Below are positions 9,201-18,559 of a DNA stretch of 64,000 bases, in pieces; positions within the stretch are counted from its first letter, which is position 1; each line of letters begins with the position of its first letter. The position numbers and the translations under genes are program-made. The notes beneath the pieces were generated by a model. The model was not told the DNA's origin and made no database searches. It saw nothing but the letters and a program-made list of their open reading frames with translations. The DNA lies in contig JAYQIC010000011.1 of the NCBI GenBank assembly GCA_038141425.1, positions 124,001-188,000 on the forward strand. The letters run 5' to 3'. This stretch comes from UBA7985 sp038141425. GTDB taxonomy: Bacteria > Pseudomonadota > Alphaproteobacteria > UBA7985.

Positions 9201-9224
9201 CCAGTTCCCTGGCCCGGCGAAGCG

Positions 9225-11295
9225 CTACCGCCCACCAACCAACGCAGCCTGCGCGGCGGCCAGACGTGCAATTGGCACCCGATAGGGCGAACACGACACG
9301 CTGTTGAAACCAAGATCGTGCGCCAGCCTCACCGACTCTGGCTCGGCTCCTTGCTCCCCACACAGCGCCATCGGCATATCCTGCCGCGTGATCCGCCCGC
9401 GCTCGACAGCAATGGCCAACCGCTCACCCACGCCCTGATCATCCAGCACCCGGAACGGGTTGTAAGCCAGCAACCCCAGGTTCCTGTACTCGGGCATAAA
9501 GGTACCCGCATCGTCCCGCGACAGGCCGAAGGCCAGCTGGGTCAGGTCGTTGGTCCCGAACGAAAAGAAGTCACAGCCCCGCGCGATTTCCTCCGCGCGC
9601 AGGCAAGCCCTCGGTGTTTCGATCATCGCGCCGATGCCGATGGCCTGACGCGCGTCCTCAGCTGCAATCGGCTCCAGCCGCTCGCGCAGGATGGTGACTT
9701 CGCTCGCTGACGAGATCAGCGGCAGCATGATGTCCACCCGCGGCTCGACCCCTTGCTTACGCGCCTGCCGACAGGCAGCCACAAGGGCCCGCACCTGCGA
9801 TTCGTAAATCTCCGGGAACATGATGCCCAGTCGGCACCCGCGCAGCCCCATCATCGGGTTGGCTTCGCGCAGGGCCTCCAGCCGTCGCTGAACGCGCAGC
9901 AGCCCCAGCCCGGTCGTTTCCGCCAGCTGCTCGATCTCGCCGCTCTCGGTCGGCAGAAACTCGTGCAACGGCGGGTCGAGCAGGCGCACCGTAACCGGCT
10001 TGCCCTGCAACACCAGCAGCAGGCGCAGGAATTCCGCCTGCACCAGCGGTTCCAGCTCCTTGAGCACGGCCTCCCGTGCCTCGATGGTTTCGGCGAGGAT
10101 CATCTTCTGCACGTCGCCGAGCCGTTCTGCGTTGAGGAACATGTGCTCGGTCCGGCACAGGCCGATGCCCTCAGCCCCGAAGCGCAGCGCCAGCTCGACC
10201 TCAGCCACCGTCTCGGCGTTGGCGAGCACGTCCAACGAACGCGTCGCATCGCACCAACCCATGATCTTGTCGAAGGCCTCGGACAGGCTGGGTTCCTGCG
10301 TCTCGACCCGCCCGGGCAGAACCAGCCCGGAGCTGCCGTCGATGGTCAGCCAGTCACCCTCGTAGAACAGCTGTTCGCCGATGCGCAGAGTCCTCGTTTC
10401 GGGGTCGACGTCCATCTCCCGCACGCCGACGACGCAGGGCTTACCCAGCCCGCGCGCGATCACCGCTGCGTGGCTGGTCATGCCCCCGCCCGCGTCACCA
10501 CCCCGGCGGCGACAGTGATGGCGCGGATATCCTCCGGCGTGGTTTCCTTGCGCACCAGCAGCACGGGTCCGGCGCCAGAGGTCTGCGCCACGTCGATCGC
10601 ATCCCGGGCCGAAAAATAGATGCGCCCGGCAACGGCGCCGGGGCTGGCGTTGATGCCGCGCGCGATGGTCAGGTTCTCGCCCCCGGTGCCAGACGCGGAT
10701 GCAACAGTTCTTCGAGGTCCGGCGCTGAAATCAGACGGAGCCCGTCGGTCTGGCTGAGGCTGCCGCTTTCAACCATGTCGACCAGCGCAGCAAACTTGGC
10801 CTGAGAAGCAAGGTTGAGCGGCTCAACATCGAAAATCACGCCCTCGGTGATGGTCAGCTTCAGCGGCCGGCCGAGCGCAGCTTCGGCCCGCGCAACCAGA
10901 TCGTCGCCGGTCGGGGCACCGGTCGCCGCGTCGCGGCTGTCGACTTCAACCAGGGTCGCTGTGGGCGTCTCCTGCACGATCCAGCCGATCGACGCCGCGG
11001 CGCCATCGACCTGAACGCCACCGCCACCGCCGTCGGCGAGGCCAAGCATGCGCGCGCGCTCCAGCGCCTGCTTCTGGGCATCCAGGGCGGTATCCAGCCC
11101 CGAACCCAGCGCCGACTCGAGCACGTTCAGCGGGCTCGCAGACCGCAGCCGCGCGCCCTCATAACGCAGCGATACCCCATGCTCGTGCGCGCCAAGACCA
11201 GCGCGCAGGGCGTCTTCGTCGGCAAAATAGCGCACGGCTGCCACCGGCAGGCCTGCCTTGGCGAGTTTATCGAGCCGGTCGACGACCAATCCCAT
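9225..11295 (-). CDS. PPDK-like PEP-utilising enzyme lacking the ATP-grasp region (two frameshifts)
   Basis: The C-terminal two thirds match pyruvate phosphate dikinase. There is the phosphohistidine domain with RAGGMTSHAAVIARG (catalytic His) and the PEP-binding TIM barrel with EGIGLCRTEHMF, GTNDLTQLAFGLSRDD and MALCGEQG. The first ~215 residues do not look like the usual ATP-grasp domain (no glycine-rich nucleotide motifs, no SVRSGA), and the whole protein is about 690 residues instead of ~880. The frame breaks at G runs near 10484-10488 and 10680-10684; adding one G at each restores ENLTIARGINASPGAVAGRIYF and TRAGGMTSHAA. I chose ATG 11295; a TTG at 11325 is also possible. It lies downstream of glyS, where many alphaproteobacteria have ppdK. 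Whether it is a truncated PPDK or a distinct PEP-binding protein is unresolved. Confidence 0.72.
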
Positions 11296-11464
11296 GGATA
11301 AGCAAGCTCTCGTCAAATCCGCCAAAGCGATCGTACGCCGGGCGCTGGTGAAGTTCGGGGTGCGGATACGGGTGCAGATGCGGGCCCGGATCAGGGGTCA
11401 GAAACAGCGGTTAGTGGGGATAGTGGATCGGCCCGGAAGGCCGACAAGGCGAAGGGGCCGGAAT

Positions 11465-13624
11465 TTAGCCCTCAAGCGCCGACAAGCGAACCACTTTATC
11501 GACCGACGCAATGAACTGCGACAGAAGCGCGAGGCGGTTTTCCCGCACTTGGGCCGCGTCAGCATTGACCATAACCCCTTCAAAGAAGGTATCGATCGGC
11601 CCACGAAGCGCCGCGAGCTCCCCAAAAGTTCCCGCATAATCCTCAGCCGACAGCAGGGTTTCAGCCTGCGAAGCGGACAGGGCGGCGTGCAGGGCGCGTT
11701 CGGCTTCGTCTTCGAACAGGGCGGGATCGACGGCCCCGAGACCAAGACCGTCCCCTTTTCCAGCCTCGTTCTTGGCCTTCTTCTCCTCGGCGCGGAGGAT
11801 ATTAGCGGCGCGTCGATACCCGGCGAGCAGATCAGCGCCCGCTTCGGTGCCGACAAAGTCGCGCAGCGCCTCGACCCGCCGGGTTACCCGGACCAGATCG
11901 TCATCCATGGTCTCACCAGCCTCGAACACGGCCGCGATCCAGTCGTGACGCAGCCCACTGTCCTTGAGCGTGACCTTCATCCGGTCGGCGATAAAGGCGA
12001 GCAGATCGCCGCCAACGCCGATCTTGCCATCCGCGCCACCGATGTCGCCATACAGTGTTTCGGCTTCGGCAAAGGCCTCGATCAACGGCACCCGCAGGCC
12101 GTTTTCGATCATCAAGCGCACCACACCCAGCGCGGCACGGCGCAGGGCGAAAGGATCCTGGACCCCGTCGGCCGCTCGTCGATCCGCCAGAACCCGACCA
12201 GTGCGTCGATCTTGTCGGCCAGCGCAACCGCGACGGAAAGCGGTGCAGAGGGGCAGTCGTCGTTCGGACCCAGGGGCGAATAGTGCTCGGCCACCGCCGC
12301 CGCGACGGCATCGCTTTCGCCGTCGTGTCGCGCGTAGTAAGCGCCCATGACGCCCTGAAGCTCGGGGAATTCACCGACCATGCCGGTGGTCAGATCGGCC
12401 TTGGACAGCCGTGCGGCGGTCCGTGCGGCATCCCGGTCGGCACCGGGGATGTGCTGGCTGAGCCAGGCCGCCAGCGGCCCGAGCCGGTCCAGACGGTCGC
12501 CGACGGTCCCCAGCTTGGCGTGAAAAACGATCGACGACAGCGCCGGAACCCGGGTGCTGAGGCTCTGCTTCCGGTCCTGCTTCCAGAAGAATTCAGCATC
12601 GGACAGGCGCGCAGCGAGCACCCGCTCGTTACCGCCGGCTATCCGCTTGAAGGTCTCTGCCGGACGCTGCCCGTCGGCCACCGTGATAAAGTATGGCGCG
12701 AGCGAGCCGTCTGCCTGCTGCAGGGCGAAATACTTCTGGTGCTCCTTCATCGACAGTACCAGCACCTCCTTGGGCACGGCCATGAACCGTTCCGGGATGC
12801 CGCCGCGGACGATGGTCGGCCATTCGACCAGCCCCGTCACCTCGGCGAGCAGGCCCGCGTCTTCGATCAGGCTGCAGCCCACGGCCTCGGCCGCCGCCCG
12901 GGCGCCGGTCAGAATGGCCTCGGCACGCTCCCGCGGGTCGACCATGACGAAGCCCGCGCGCAGCGCGTCGGCGAAGTCGTCCGGCTTACCGAGCGACACC
13001 GCGCCATCACCGGAAAAGCGGTGGCCCTCGGTCTCACGGCCGAAGGGCAGGCTGACGTCGTTGCCCAGATCCAGCGCGCCGGGAACCACCTTGTCACCGA
13101 ACAGCGCGGCAATCCGGTGCAGCGGGCGCACCCAGCGGAAGGTTCCCCGACCCCAGCGCATGGACTTGGGCCAGCTGAGATCGCGGATCGCAGCCTCGAT
13201 CAGGCCGGGCAGAAGATCGATGGTCCGCTGTCCCTGCACGTGCCGGACGGCGAAATAGAAGTTGCCCTTGGGCGTTTCGCGCAGCTCGGCCTGATCCAGC
13301 GATTCAAGGCCATTGGCGCTGAGGAAGCCGGCGACAGCTTGCTCGGGCGCGCCTTCGCGCGGGCCCCGGCGTTCTTCGGTGCGGTCGGCCTGCGCCACTG
13401 GGATGCTGTCGATCCGCACGGCGAGGTGGCGGGGGCGTACCAAACCTGCGTGGTGCCGGTTTCCAACCCCTCGGCCTTGAGCGCGTCGGTAAGCAGGCGG
13501 GCAAAGTCGTGGGCCGCCGTCTTCTGCATCCGCGCCGGGATTTCCTCGGAAAACAGATCGATCAGCAGGCTGTCGGTCGCGCCGGAACATTTGAAGTCAC
13601 GTTTGAAGTCGTGTTCGTGCTCAT
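11465..13624 (-). CDS. glyS: Glycyl-tRNA synthetase beta subunit (frameshifts)
   Basis: The beta subunit of the alpha2-beta2 glycyl-tRNA synthetase binds tRNA. Recognisable parts are LLIDLFSEEIPARMQ at the N-terminus, GKPDDFADALRAGFVMVDPRERA and MKEHQKYFALQ in the core, and the C-terminal anticodon-binding helical domain (VRLMIENGLRVPLIEAF to SVDKVVRLSALEG). Breaks occur near 13590-13600, 13430 and 12160; correcting them gives a protein of about 720 residues. The ATG at 13624 is 2 bases after the glyQ stop and is the best start, but it is out of frame with LLIDLF by a two-base difference. glyQ is immediately upstream. Confidence 0.9.
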
Positions 13625-13626
13625 GA

Positions 13627-14592
13627 TCAGGACTCCACCGACATCGGCGCGGGTTGGACACCCCGCCCACCCGGGCTGTCCGCCCAGGCCTCGGCGCAAC
13701 CGCGCGCCAGCGCCCGCACCCGGCCGATATAGGCCTGTCGTTCGGTCACCGAGATCACCCCGCGTGCGTCGAGCAGGTTGAACAGGTGCGAGGCCTTCAT
13801 GGTCTGGTCATAGGCCGGCAGCGACAGCGGTGGGTCCTGCGCCAGCAGGTGCTGGGACATGGCCTCCGCGTCCTTGAAGTGCTGGAACAGCGCTTCTGTG
13901 TCGGCGTGCTCGAAGTTGTAGGCGGAGAATTCCTGCTCGGCCTGCAGGAAGACGTCGCCGTAACACTTGCCGCCCTCCTCGGTCGGGATCCCGTCCCAGT
14001 CGAGCTCGTAAACGTTATCGACACCCTGAACGTACATGATCAGGCGTTCAAGACCGTAGGTGAGCTCCAGCGGGACCGGGTGACAGTCGATGCCGCCGAC
14101 CTGCTGGAAGTAGGTGAACTGGCTGACTTCCATACCGTCACACCAGATTTCCCAGCCCAGGCCCCAGGCGCCCAAAGTCGGGCTTTCCCAGTCATCCTCG
14201 ACAAAGCGAACATCGTGTTTCTGTAGGTCGATGCCCAGCACCTCCAGCGAGCCAAGGTAGAGCGCCTGTGCGTCGACCGGGCTCGGCTTCATCAGCACCT
14301 GAAACTGATAGTAGTGCTGCAGCCGGTTGGGGTTGGCGCCATAGCGGCCATCGGTCGGACGGCGCGAGGGCTGGACGTAGGCAGCGTTCCAGATGGTGTC
14401 GCCGATCGAGCGCAGCGTCGTCGCTGGGTGGAAGGTTCCCGCGCCGACTTCCATGTCGTAGGGCTGCAGCACCACGCAGCCCTGCTCAGCCCAGTAGGTC
14501 TGCAGGTTCAGCACAAGGCGTTGAAAACAGGTGGCTTTGTCGGCCCGTTGTTTCTGGAAGGTCACGGTGTCTGGCTCTCGGGTGCTGGTCAC
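13627..14592 (-). CDS. glyQ: Glycyl-tRNA synthetase alpha subunit
   Basis: This is the catalytic alpha subunit that activates glycine and charges tRNA-Gly with GlyS. The 321-residue product is highly typical: TCFQRLVLNLQTYWAEQGC, QPYDMEVGAGTFHPATTLR, NPNRLQHYYQFQV, and EVSQFTYFQQVGGIDC. It is intact. The C-terminus carries a short extra tail (GGRGVQPAPMSVES). The stop is 2 bases before the glyS start, so the two are coupled. Confidence 0.97.
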   Translation of the reverse strand: MTSTREPDTVTFQKQRADKATCFQRLVLNLQTYWAEQGCVVLQPYDMEVGAGTFHPATTLRSIGDTIWNAAYVQPSRRPTDGRYGANPNRLQHYYQFQVLMKPSPVDAQALYLGSLEVLGIDLQKHDVRFVEDDWESPTLGAWGLGWEIWCDGMEVSQFTYFQQVGGIDCHPVPLELTYGLERLIMYVQGVDNVYELDWDGIPTEEGGKCYGDVFLQAEQEFSAYNFEHADTEALFQHFKDAEAMSQHLLAQDPPLSLPAYDQTMKASHLFNLLDARGVISVTERQAYIGRVRALARGCAEAWADSPGGRGVQPAPMSVES

Positions 14593-14722
14593 TGGTCACG
14601 TTCAGCGCCAAGACTAACCCCAAGCCAGCGCGGGATACAGCCGCGATCTCAGGGACCGCCCCCGCCCCGGCTGCAACCCTTGCCCGGCAAAAAAAGCCCT
14701 GAGGCCCGGCCTGCCACGCGGT
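14593..14722. other. Intergenic gap with T7 tract on the minus strand
   Basis: The stretch between the protease and glyQ genes holds a GC-rich segment followed, on the minus strand, by T7 (14692-14698). It may end transcription of the S49 protease gene. The stem is irregular, so this is tentative. Confidence 0.3.
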
Positions 14723-15604
14723 CTACAGCCCGTATCGGCCCCAGAGCGCCCGGTGTTCGAGCGCCGTGACGGCGGTGCTCAGTGGGTCGCTGCCCGCACC
14801 GCCCCCGCCCGAGCCGAGCAGGCCAAGCAGCGGCAGGCCGCGCTTGGGCTTGTTGATCAGCTTGATCCGCACCTTGTCGCCAAAGCGTGCGCGCAGGGTC
14901 GAGCGCAAATCGCCCAGACCGTCAACCAGCCCGACCTCGAGCGCCTTGTCGCCGAGGAACACGTCCCCGTTCATCAGCGCGCGCGGGTCGTCGACCGTGA
15001 ACCGCCCCGAGCGGCGGGTTTCGACGTAGCGACGGAAGATTTCGTGCAGATCCAGCTGTAAGTCCTTGATCCACTCGACATCAGCAGGCCGTTCCTCGCT
15101 GAAGGGGTCAAGCCGGGACTTATTCTCACCCGCCGTATAGAGCCGCCGGTCGACGCCGAGCTTTTCCATCAGACCGGTGAAGCCGAAACCACCGCTGATC
15201 ACCCCGATCGAGCCGACAATCGACGCCGGATCGGCGAAAATCTCATCGGCGGCGCAGGCCAGCCAGTAACCACCGCTGGCCGCCACGTCTTCGGTGAAGG
15301 CCAGCACCGGAACCTGTTTCTCGTCGGCCAGCTGGCGGATGCGGGCGGCGATCAGGTTCGACTGCACCGGGCTACCGCCCGGCGAGTTGATCAGCAGGGC
15401 GACGGCGGCGACATTCTTGGGCTTGAACGCCTTTTCAATGTCAGCCGCGAGACTTTCAAGGTTGAGCACCGGGCCGCTGCCGCCCAGCGGGCTGTTGCTG
15501 CGGGTCGGACTGATGACGCCATGCAGGCGCAGGACATGGACCGGGCCGGAAGCGGCATCGCCGCGCCGGAACAAGCGACCAAGGACGGGAACTTTGCTGA
15601 GCAT
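14723..15604 (-). CDS. S49-family peptidase (SppA/SohB-like)
   Basis: Serine proteases of this family degrade signal peptides or membrane proteins. The protein has the SppA core: INSPGGSPVQSN after the first strands, the nucleophile serine in EDVAASGGYWLACAADEI, GSIGVISGGFGF, and the general-base lysine in GENKSRLDPF. Starting at ATG 15604 gives about 293 residues; a longer start at 15682 would overlap the upstream hydratase gene. No strong membrane anchor is visible, unlike E. coli SppA; about 300 residues is usual for the short single-domain form in alphaproteobacteria. Confidence 0.88.
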   Translation of the reverse strand: MLSKVPVLGRLFRRGDAASGPVHVLRLHGVISPTRSNSPLGGSGPVLNLESLAADIEKAFKPKNVAAVALLINSPGGSPVQSNLIAARIRQLADEKQVPVLAFTEDVAASGGYWLACAADEIFADPASIVGSIGVISGGFGFTGLMEKLGVDRRLYTAGENKSRLDPFSEERPADVEWIKDLQLDLHEIFRRYVETRRSGRFTVDDPRALMNGDVFLGDKALEVGLVDGLGDLRSTLRARFGDKVRIKLINKPKRGLPLLGLLGSGGGGAGSDPLSTAVTALEHRALWGRYGL

Positions 15605-15608
15605 CGGG

Positions 15609-16386
15609 CTACTGACCTTTAAATTCGGGCTTGGAACGGTGGATGAAGGCATCGACGGCCTGCCGATAGTCTTCGCTGTCATAGAGATTGTCAGTCAGGT
15701 GCCGCTCCGCCAGAGAGCCCGGCGCAGGTCTTTCATCAAGAAGTCGTTTGTGCGCCCGGTGAGACAGCGGTGCGAGCGCAAGGATCTGCGCCATCCGCGC
15801 GTCGAGCAGGGCGTCGAGCGCTGCTGCGTCCGGGCTGACATCGTTGACCAACCCAATGGACAGGGCTTCGGCCGCATCGATGGTCCGCGCGGTGAACAGC
15901 AGATCGCGGCAAGCCCCCGGCCCGACCAGCGCTTCAAGGCGCTCCAGCGCAACCATGTTGTAGGTAAAGCCCATCTTGGCTGGCGGCGCGCAGAACCCGG
16001 CGTCGGCCGCCGCGTATCGCAGGTCGCAGGCCAGCGCGAGCATCAATCCGCCGCCGAAGCAGTTCGCATGAATACGAGCGAGGGTTGGCACCGGTACCGC
16101 CGCCAGTGCTCTGAGGGCCTTATCCACGTCTTGATTGTAGGCCTGCGCCGCATCCGCACCCAGCCGGATGTCAGAAAATTCCTTGATATCGCCGCCGGCA
16201 CAGAAGGCACGGGGGCCTTCACCGGCAATCAGCAGCGCGCGCAAACCGAGCAGCGGACTGACGTGCTGGTTCAGCAGGTCGGCCAGCGCCCGCCAATCGT
16301 CGCGGCGCAGCGCGTTCAGCCGCTCCGGGCGCGCGCAGGGTCAGGCGTGCGAGGTGGCCATCATCAGAAAGGGAGAGGTCAAACAT
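15609..16386 (-). CDS. Enoyl-CoA hydratase/isomerase family protein (one frameshift)
   Basis: Crotonase-fold enzymes act on acyl-CoA thioesters, for example in beta-oxidation. The oxyanion-hole segments are ALLIAGEGPRAFCAGGDIKEF and ANCFGGGLMLALACDLRYAA. The helix with ARTIDAAEALSIGLVNDV is also typical. The start is ATG 16386 (MFDLSLSDDGHL). An extra C at about 16328 breaks the frame; without it the protein reads RAPERLNALRRDDW, the expected family N-terminus. About 258 residues. Lies 4 bases upstream of the S49 peptidase gene. The exact substrate cannot be told from sequence. Confidence 0.85.
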
Positions 16387-16532
16387 GCCGCCTTGTACCA
16401 AGGCCGCCGCTCATCGGCGATAGAGATCACGCAGCATATCGACAGCCTACGGCTCTGCGCGGGCGATTCCAACAAATCGAGTTTGCGCATCCAGGGGTCG
16501 GCGATCAATGACGGATGATCGGTGACTTTGGC

Positions 16533-16913
16533 CTAGGAGCGCGACTGCTGGCGGAAATCGACGTGCTCGACGTTGTCGCGGTTGAAGCCCGTGGCCGACA
16601 GCGAAAACAGCCGTTCGACACTTTCTAGCAGCGTCAGGGCCTTGTCCGAAGCTAGGCTGTAGAAAATCGATTGTGCCTGCCGGCGGGTGTTTACGAGGCC
16701 GTCCGACCGGAGAATCGCGAGGTGCTGCGACAGGGCCGACTGGCTCAGGTTGACCTGCTTGGCTATTTCGCCCACGGCCATTTCCCGCGAACGCAGCAGC
16801 ATCAGGATGCGGAGCCTGCGATCATTGGACATAGAGCGCAGCAGGCGGCTTGCCGACGACAGATCGAAGTCGGCCCCAGCGTTGCCCGTCGGGGTATCGT
16901 TGTGCGATTCCAT
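16533..16913 (-). CDS. ArsR/SmtB-family transcriptional regulator
   Basis: This 126-residue protein is a winged helix-turn-helix repressor. After an acidic N-terminus comes LLRSMSNDRRLRILMLL, the recognition helix NLSQSALSQHLAILRSDGLV, and the wing TRRQAQSIFYSLAS. The order resembles BigR/SqrR-type persulfide sensors, but the protein contains no cysteine, so it cannot use that redox switch and shows no classic metal site. It is divergent from tusA, sharing a 123-base promoter region. Effector unknown. Confidence 0.85.
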   Translation of the reverse strand: MESHNDTPTGNAGADFDLSSASRLLRSMSNDRRLRILMLLRSREMAVGEIAKQVNLSQSALSQHLAILRSDGLVNTRRQAQSIFYSLASDKALTLLESVERLFSLSATGFNRDNVEHVDFRQQSRS

Positions 16914-16959
16914 AGTAGGGATGTTTCTCGCTGCTTTCTAAAGTCAACGTCTGGGCCTT

Positions 16960-16974
16960 ATATTCTTGGTATAT
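16960..16974. promoter_or_regulatory. Candidate ArsR-type operator
   Basis: ATATTC and GTATAT form an imperfect (5 of 6) inverted repeat around TTG in an AT-rich part of the divergent arsR-tusA region. BigR-like repressors bind AT-rich palindromes near -10 elements. This site fits but is unproven. Confidence 0.35.
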
Positions 16975-17036
16975 TTGCCGAAACCATGGCTTCAGGCATG
17001 TCATTTTGTCGCAGCTCAAGCCCGGGAGGATGAGAA

Positions 17037-17291
17037 TTGAGCACCGAAAACGCCGCTATGCCGCAGGCGGTCGATCTGGATCTTTCCGGGCTGAAATGCC
17101 CTTTACCCGTGCTCAAGGCACGGAAGGCACTACGCGACTACCCCGATGGCGCCGAAGTCAGCGTGCGGGTCACCGACCCAAAAGCGCCGGCAGACATCCG
17201 CGCGCTCTGTGATACCGTCGGCCACAAGTTGCTGTCGCAGGTGGCGGAGGCAGGCGGGCACCGGCTGACGCTGCGGGTGCACAAGCCCTGA
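17037..17291 (+). CDS. tusA: TusA-family sulfurtransferase
   Basis: TusA-like proteins relay persulfide sulfur, for tRNA thiolation, molybdenum cofactor or sulfur oxidation. This 84-residue protein has the signature LDLSGLKCPLPVLKARKAL, with the active cysteine in CPLP. A second cysteine is at RALCDT. The start is TTG 17037 after GGGAGG; an ATG at 17058 is a shorter alternative. It lies divergent from an ArsR regulator and upstream of an HDAC-like gene. Confidence 0.88.
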   Translation: MSTENAAMPQAVDLDLSGLKCPLPVLKARKALRDYPDGAEVSVRVTDPKAPADIRALCDTVGHKLLSQVAEAGGHRLTLRVHKP

Positions 17292-17329
17292 AACCCGATG
17301 TCTTTTTGTGAAAGAGAGAGCCAAGCGGC

Positions 17330-18301
17330 ATGACCAACCTGATTTTCACCCACGACGACTGCCGGTACCACGGTGACAAACGCCCCCGCGACGCCGCTGA
17401 CGATACGCCGCCCTCGGGTGGCTACACCCATCCGGAGCAGCCGCCGCGGCTCCGGGCTGTACTCGACGGGCTGAGCGCAAGCCCGGCTCTGGCCGCGATC
17501 GAGCGCCGAGACGCGGCTGAGGCTGCCTCCGAAAGGCTCAAGACCCTGCACGGCAGCGCCTATGTCGACGCCATGCTGCGCCCGGTGGCCGAGGGCGATA
17601 TCGACTGGTTCGACGCCGATACCGCGCGCACGGCGGGCTCTCCCCGCGCAGCGCTGCTCGCGGCTGGCGGTGCGATCGAGGCCGCCGAGCGGGTGATGAG
17701 CGGTGAGGCCAACCGGGTCTTTGTCGCCACCCGGCCACCCGGTCACCACGCCGAGGCCAACAAGGCCATGGGTTTCTGCTTCTTCGGCAACGTCGCGCTG
17801 GCAGCAGAACGCGCGCTGGAGCTGGGCGCCTCCAAGGTTGCCGTGCTCGATTTCGACGTCCACCACGGCAACGGCACGCAGGCGCTGCTGTGGGACAATC
17901 CGGATTGCCTCGTGGTCACCAGCCAGCAAATGCCGCTGTGGCCGGGCACAGGCACGGTCGAAGAACGCGGCGCCCACGACAATGTCATAAACATCCCCAT
18001 CGACCCCGGTACCGGCAGTGCCGCCTTCATCGAGGCCTGGCAGCCCGCCCTTGATCGCGTCGACCAGCTCCAGCCCGACCTGATCGTAATATCGGCTGGC
18101 TTCGACGCCCACGCCGACGACCCGCTGGCTCAGCTGATGGTCGACGAGGCCGGGTTCGCCGACCTGACCACCCGCATTGTGGCGCTGGCGCAGGCCCACA
18201 GCAGCGGCCGGGTTGTGTCCGTGCTCGAAGGCGGTTACGACCTGCCTGCGCTGTCGCGGAGTGTGACAGCCCACGCCACTGCTTTGTTTGAAGGAGTCTG
18301 A
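17330..18301 (+). CDS. Histone deacetylase-like (AcuC/APAH family) amidohydrolase
   Basis: This 323-residue zinc-dependent deacetylase has the full class II HDAC-like set of motifs. These are the RPPGHHAE loop with tandem histidines, the zinc ligands in DFDVHHGNGTQ, and the third ligand in SAGFDAHADDP. LEGGYDL lies near the end. Bacterial members deacetylate acetylpolyamines or acetylated proteins; the substrate here cannot be told. It sits 4 bases before xseB, at the head of the isoprenoid cluster, and is intact. Confidence 0.92.
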   Translation: MTNLIFTHDDCRYHGDKRPRDAADDTPPSGGYTHPEQPPRLRAVLDGLSASPALAAIERRDAAEAASERLKTLHGSAYVDAMLRPVAEGDIDWFDADTARTAGSPRAALLAAGGAIEAAERVMSGEANRVFVATRPPGHHAEANKAMGFCFFGNVALAAERALELGASKVAVLDFDVHHGNGTQALLWDNPDCLVVTSQQMPLWPGTGTVEERGAHDNVINIPIDPGTGSAAFIEAWQPALDRVDQLQPDLIVISAGFDAHADDPLAQLMVDEAGFADLTTRIVALAQAHSSGRVVSVLEGGYDLPALSRSVTAHATALFEGV

Positions 18302-18304
18302 GCC

Positions 18305-18553
18305 ATGACTGAGACCGAACTGCCCGATGATATCAAAGCCATGAGCTTTGAGCAGGCGCTCGAAGAGCTGCGCGGCATCGTCGACGGGCTAGAGCGCGGC
18401 GACGGCTCCCTCGACCAGAGCATCAAGGCCTACGAGCGCGGTTCGCTGCTGCGCATGCACTGCGACGCCAAGCTGCGCGAAGCCCACATGAAGATCGAGC
18501 AGATCCGGGTCAAAGCCGACGGAACGCCGACCAGCGAACCCTTCGACGCCTGA
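18305..18553 (+). CDS. xseB: Exodeoxyribonuclease VII small subunit
   Basis: XseB is the small, multi-copy subunit of ExoVII, which degrades single-stranded DNA. The 82-residue product has the typical two-helix pattern: MSFEQALEELRGIVDGLE, GDGSLDQSIKAYERGSLL, and CDAKLREAHMKIEQI. It lies 6 bases before ispA, the usual alphaproteobacterial and gammaproteobacterial arrangement (xseB-ispA-dxs). Confidence 0.95.
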   Translation: MTETELPDDIKAMSFEQALEELRGIVDGLERGDGSLDQSIKAYERGSLLRMHCDAKLREAHMKIEQIRVKADGTPTSEPFDA

Positions 18554-18559
18554 CGCGCC

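Larger units (their letters stand above)
8564..9224. repeat. Gene-free hairpin and repeat island between convergent genes
   Basis: No gene is supported in these 661 bases. The region lies between azlD (plus) and the PPDK-like gene (minus), which converge. It is packed with perfect inverted repeats and two repeat families, itemised separately. Open frames here are low-complexity translations of the repeats. Confidence 0.75.

Noticed and set aside
8973..9710. 245-residue plus-strand frame across the repeat island
   Set aside because: It consists of translated hairpin repeats and then the antisense of the PPDK-like gene; no ribosome site.
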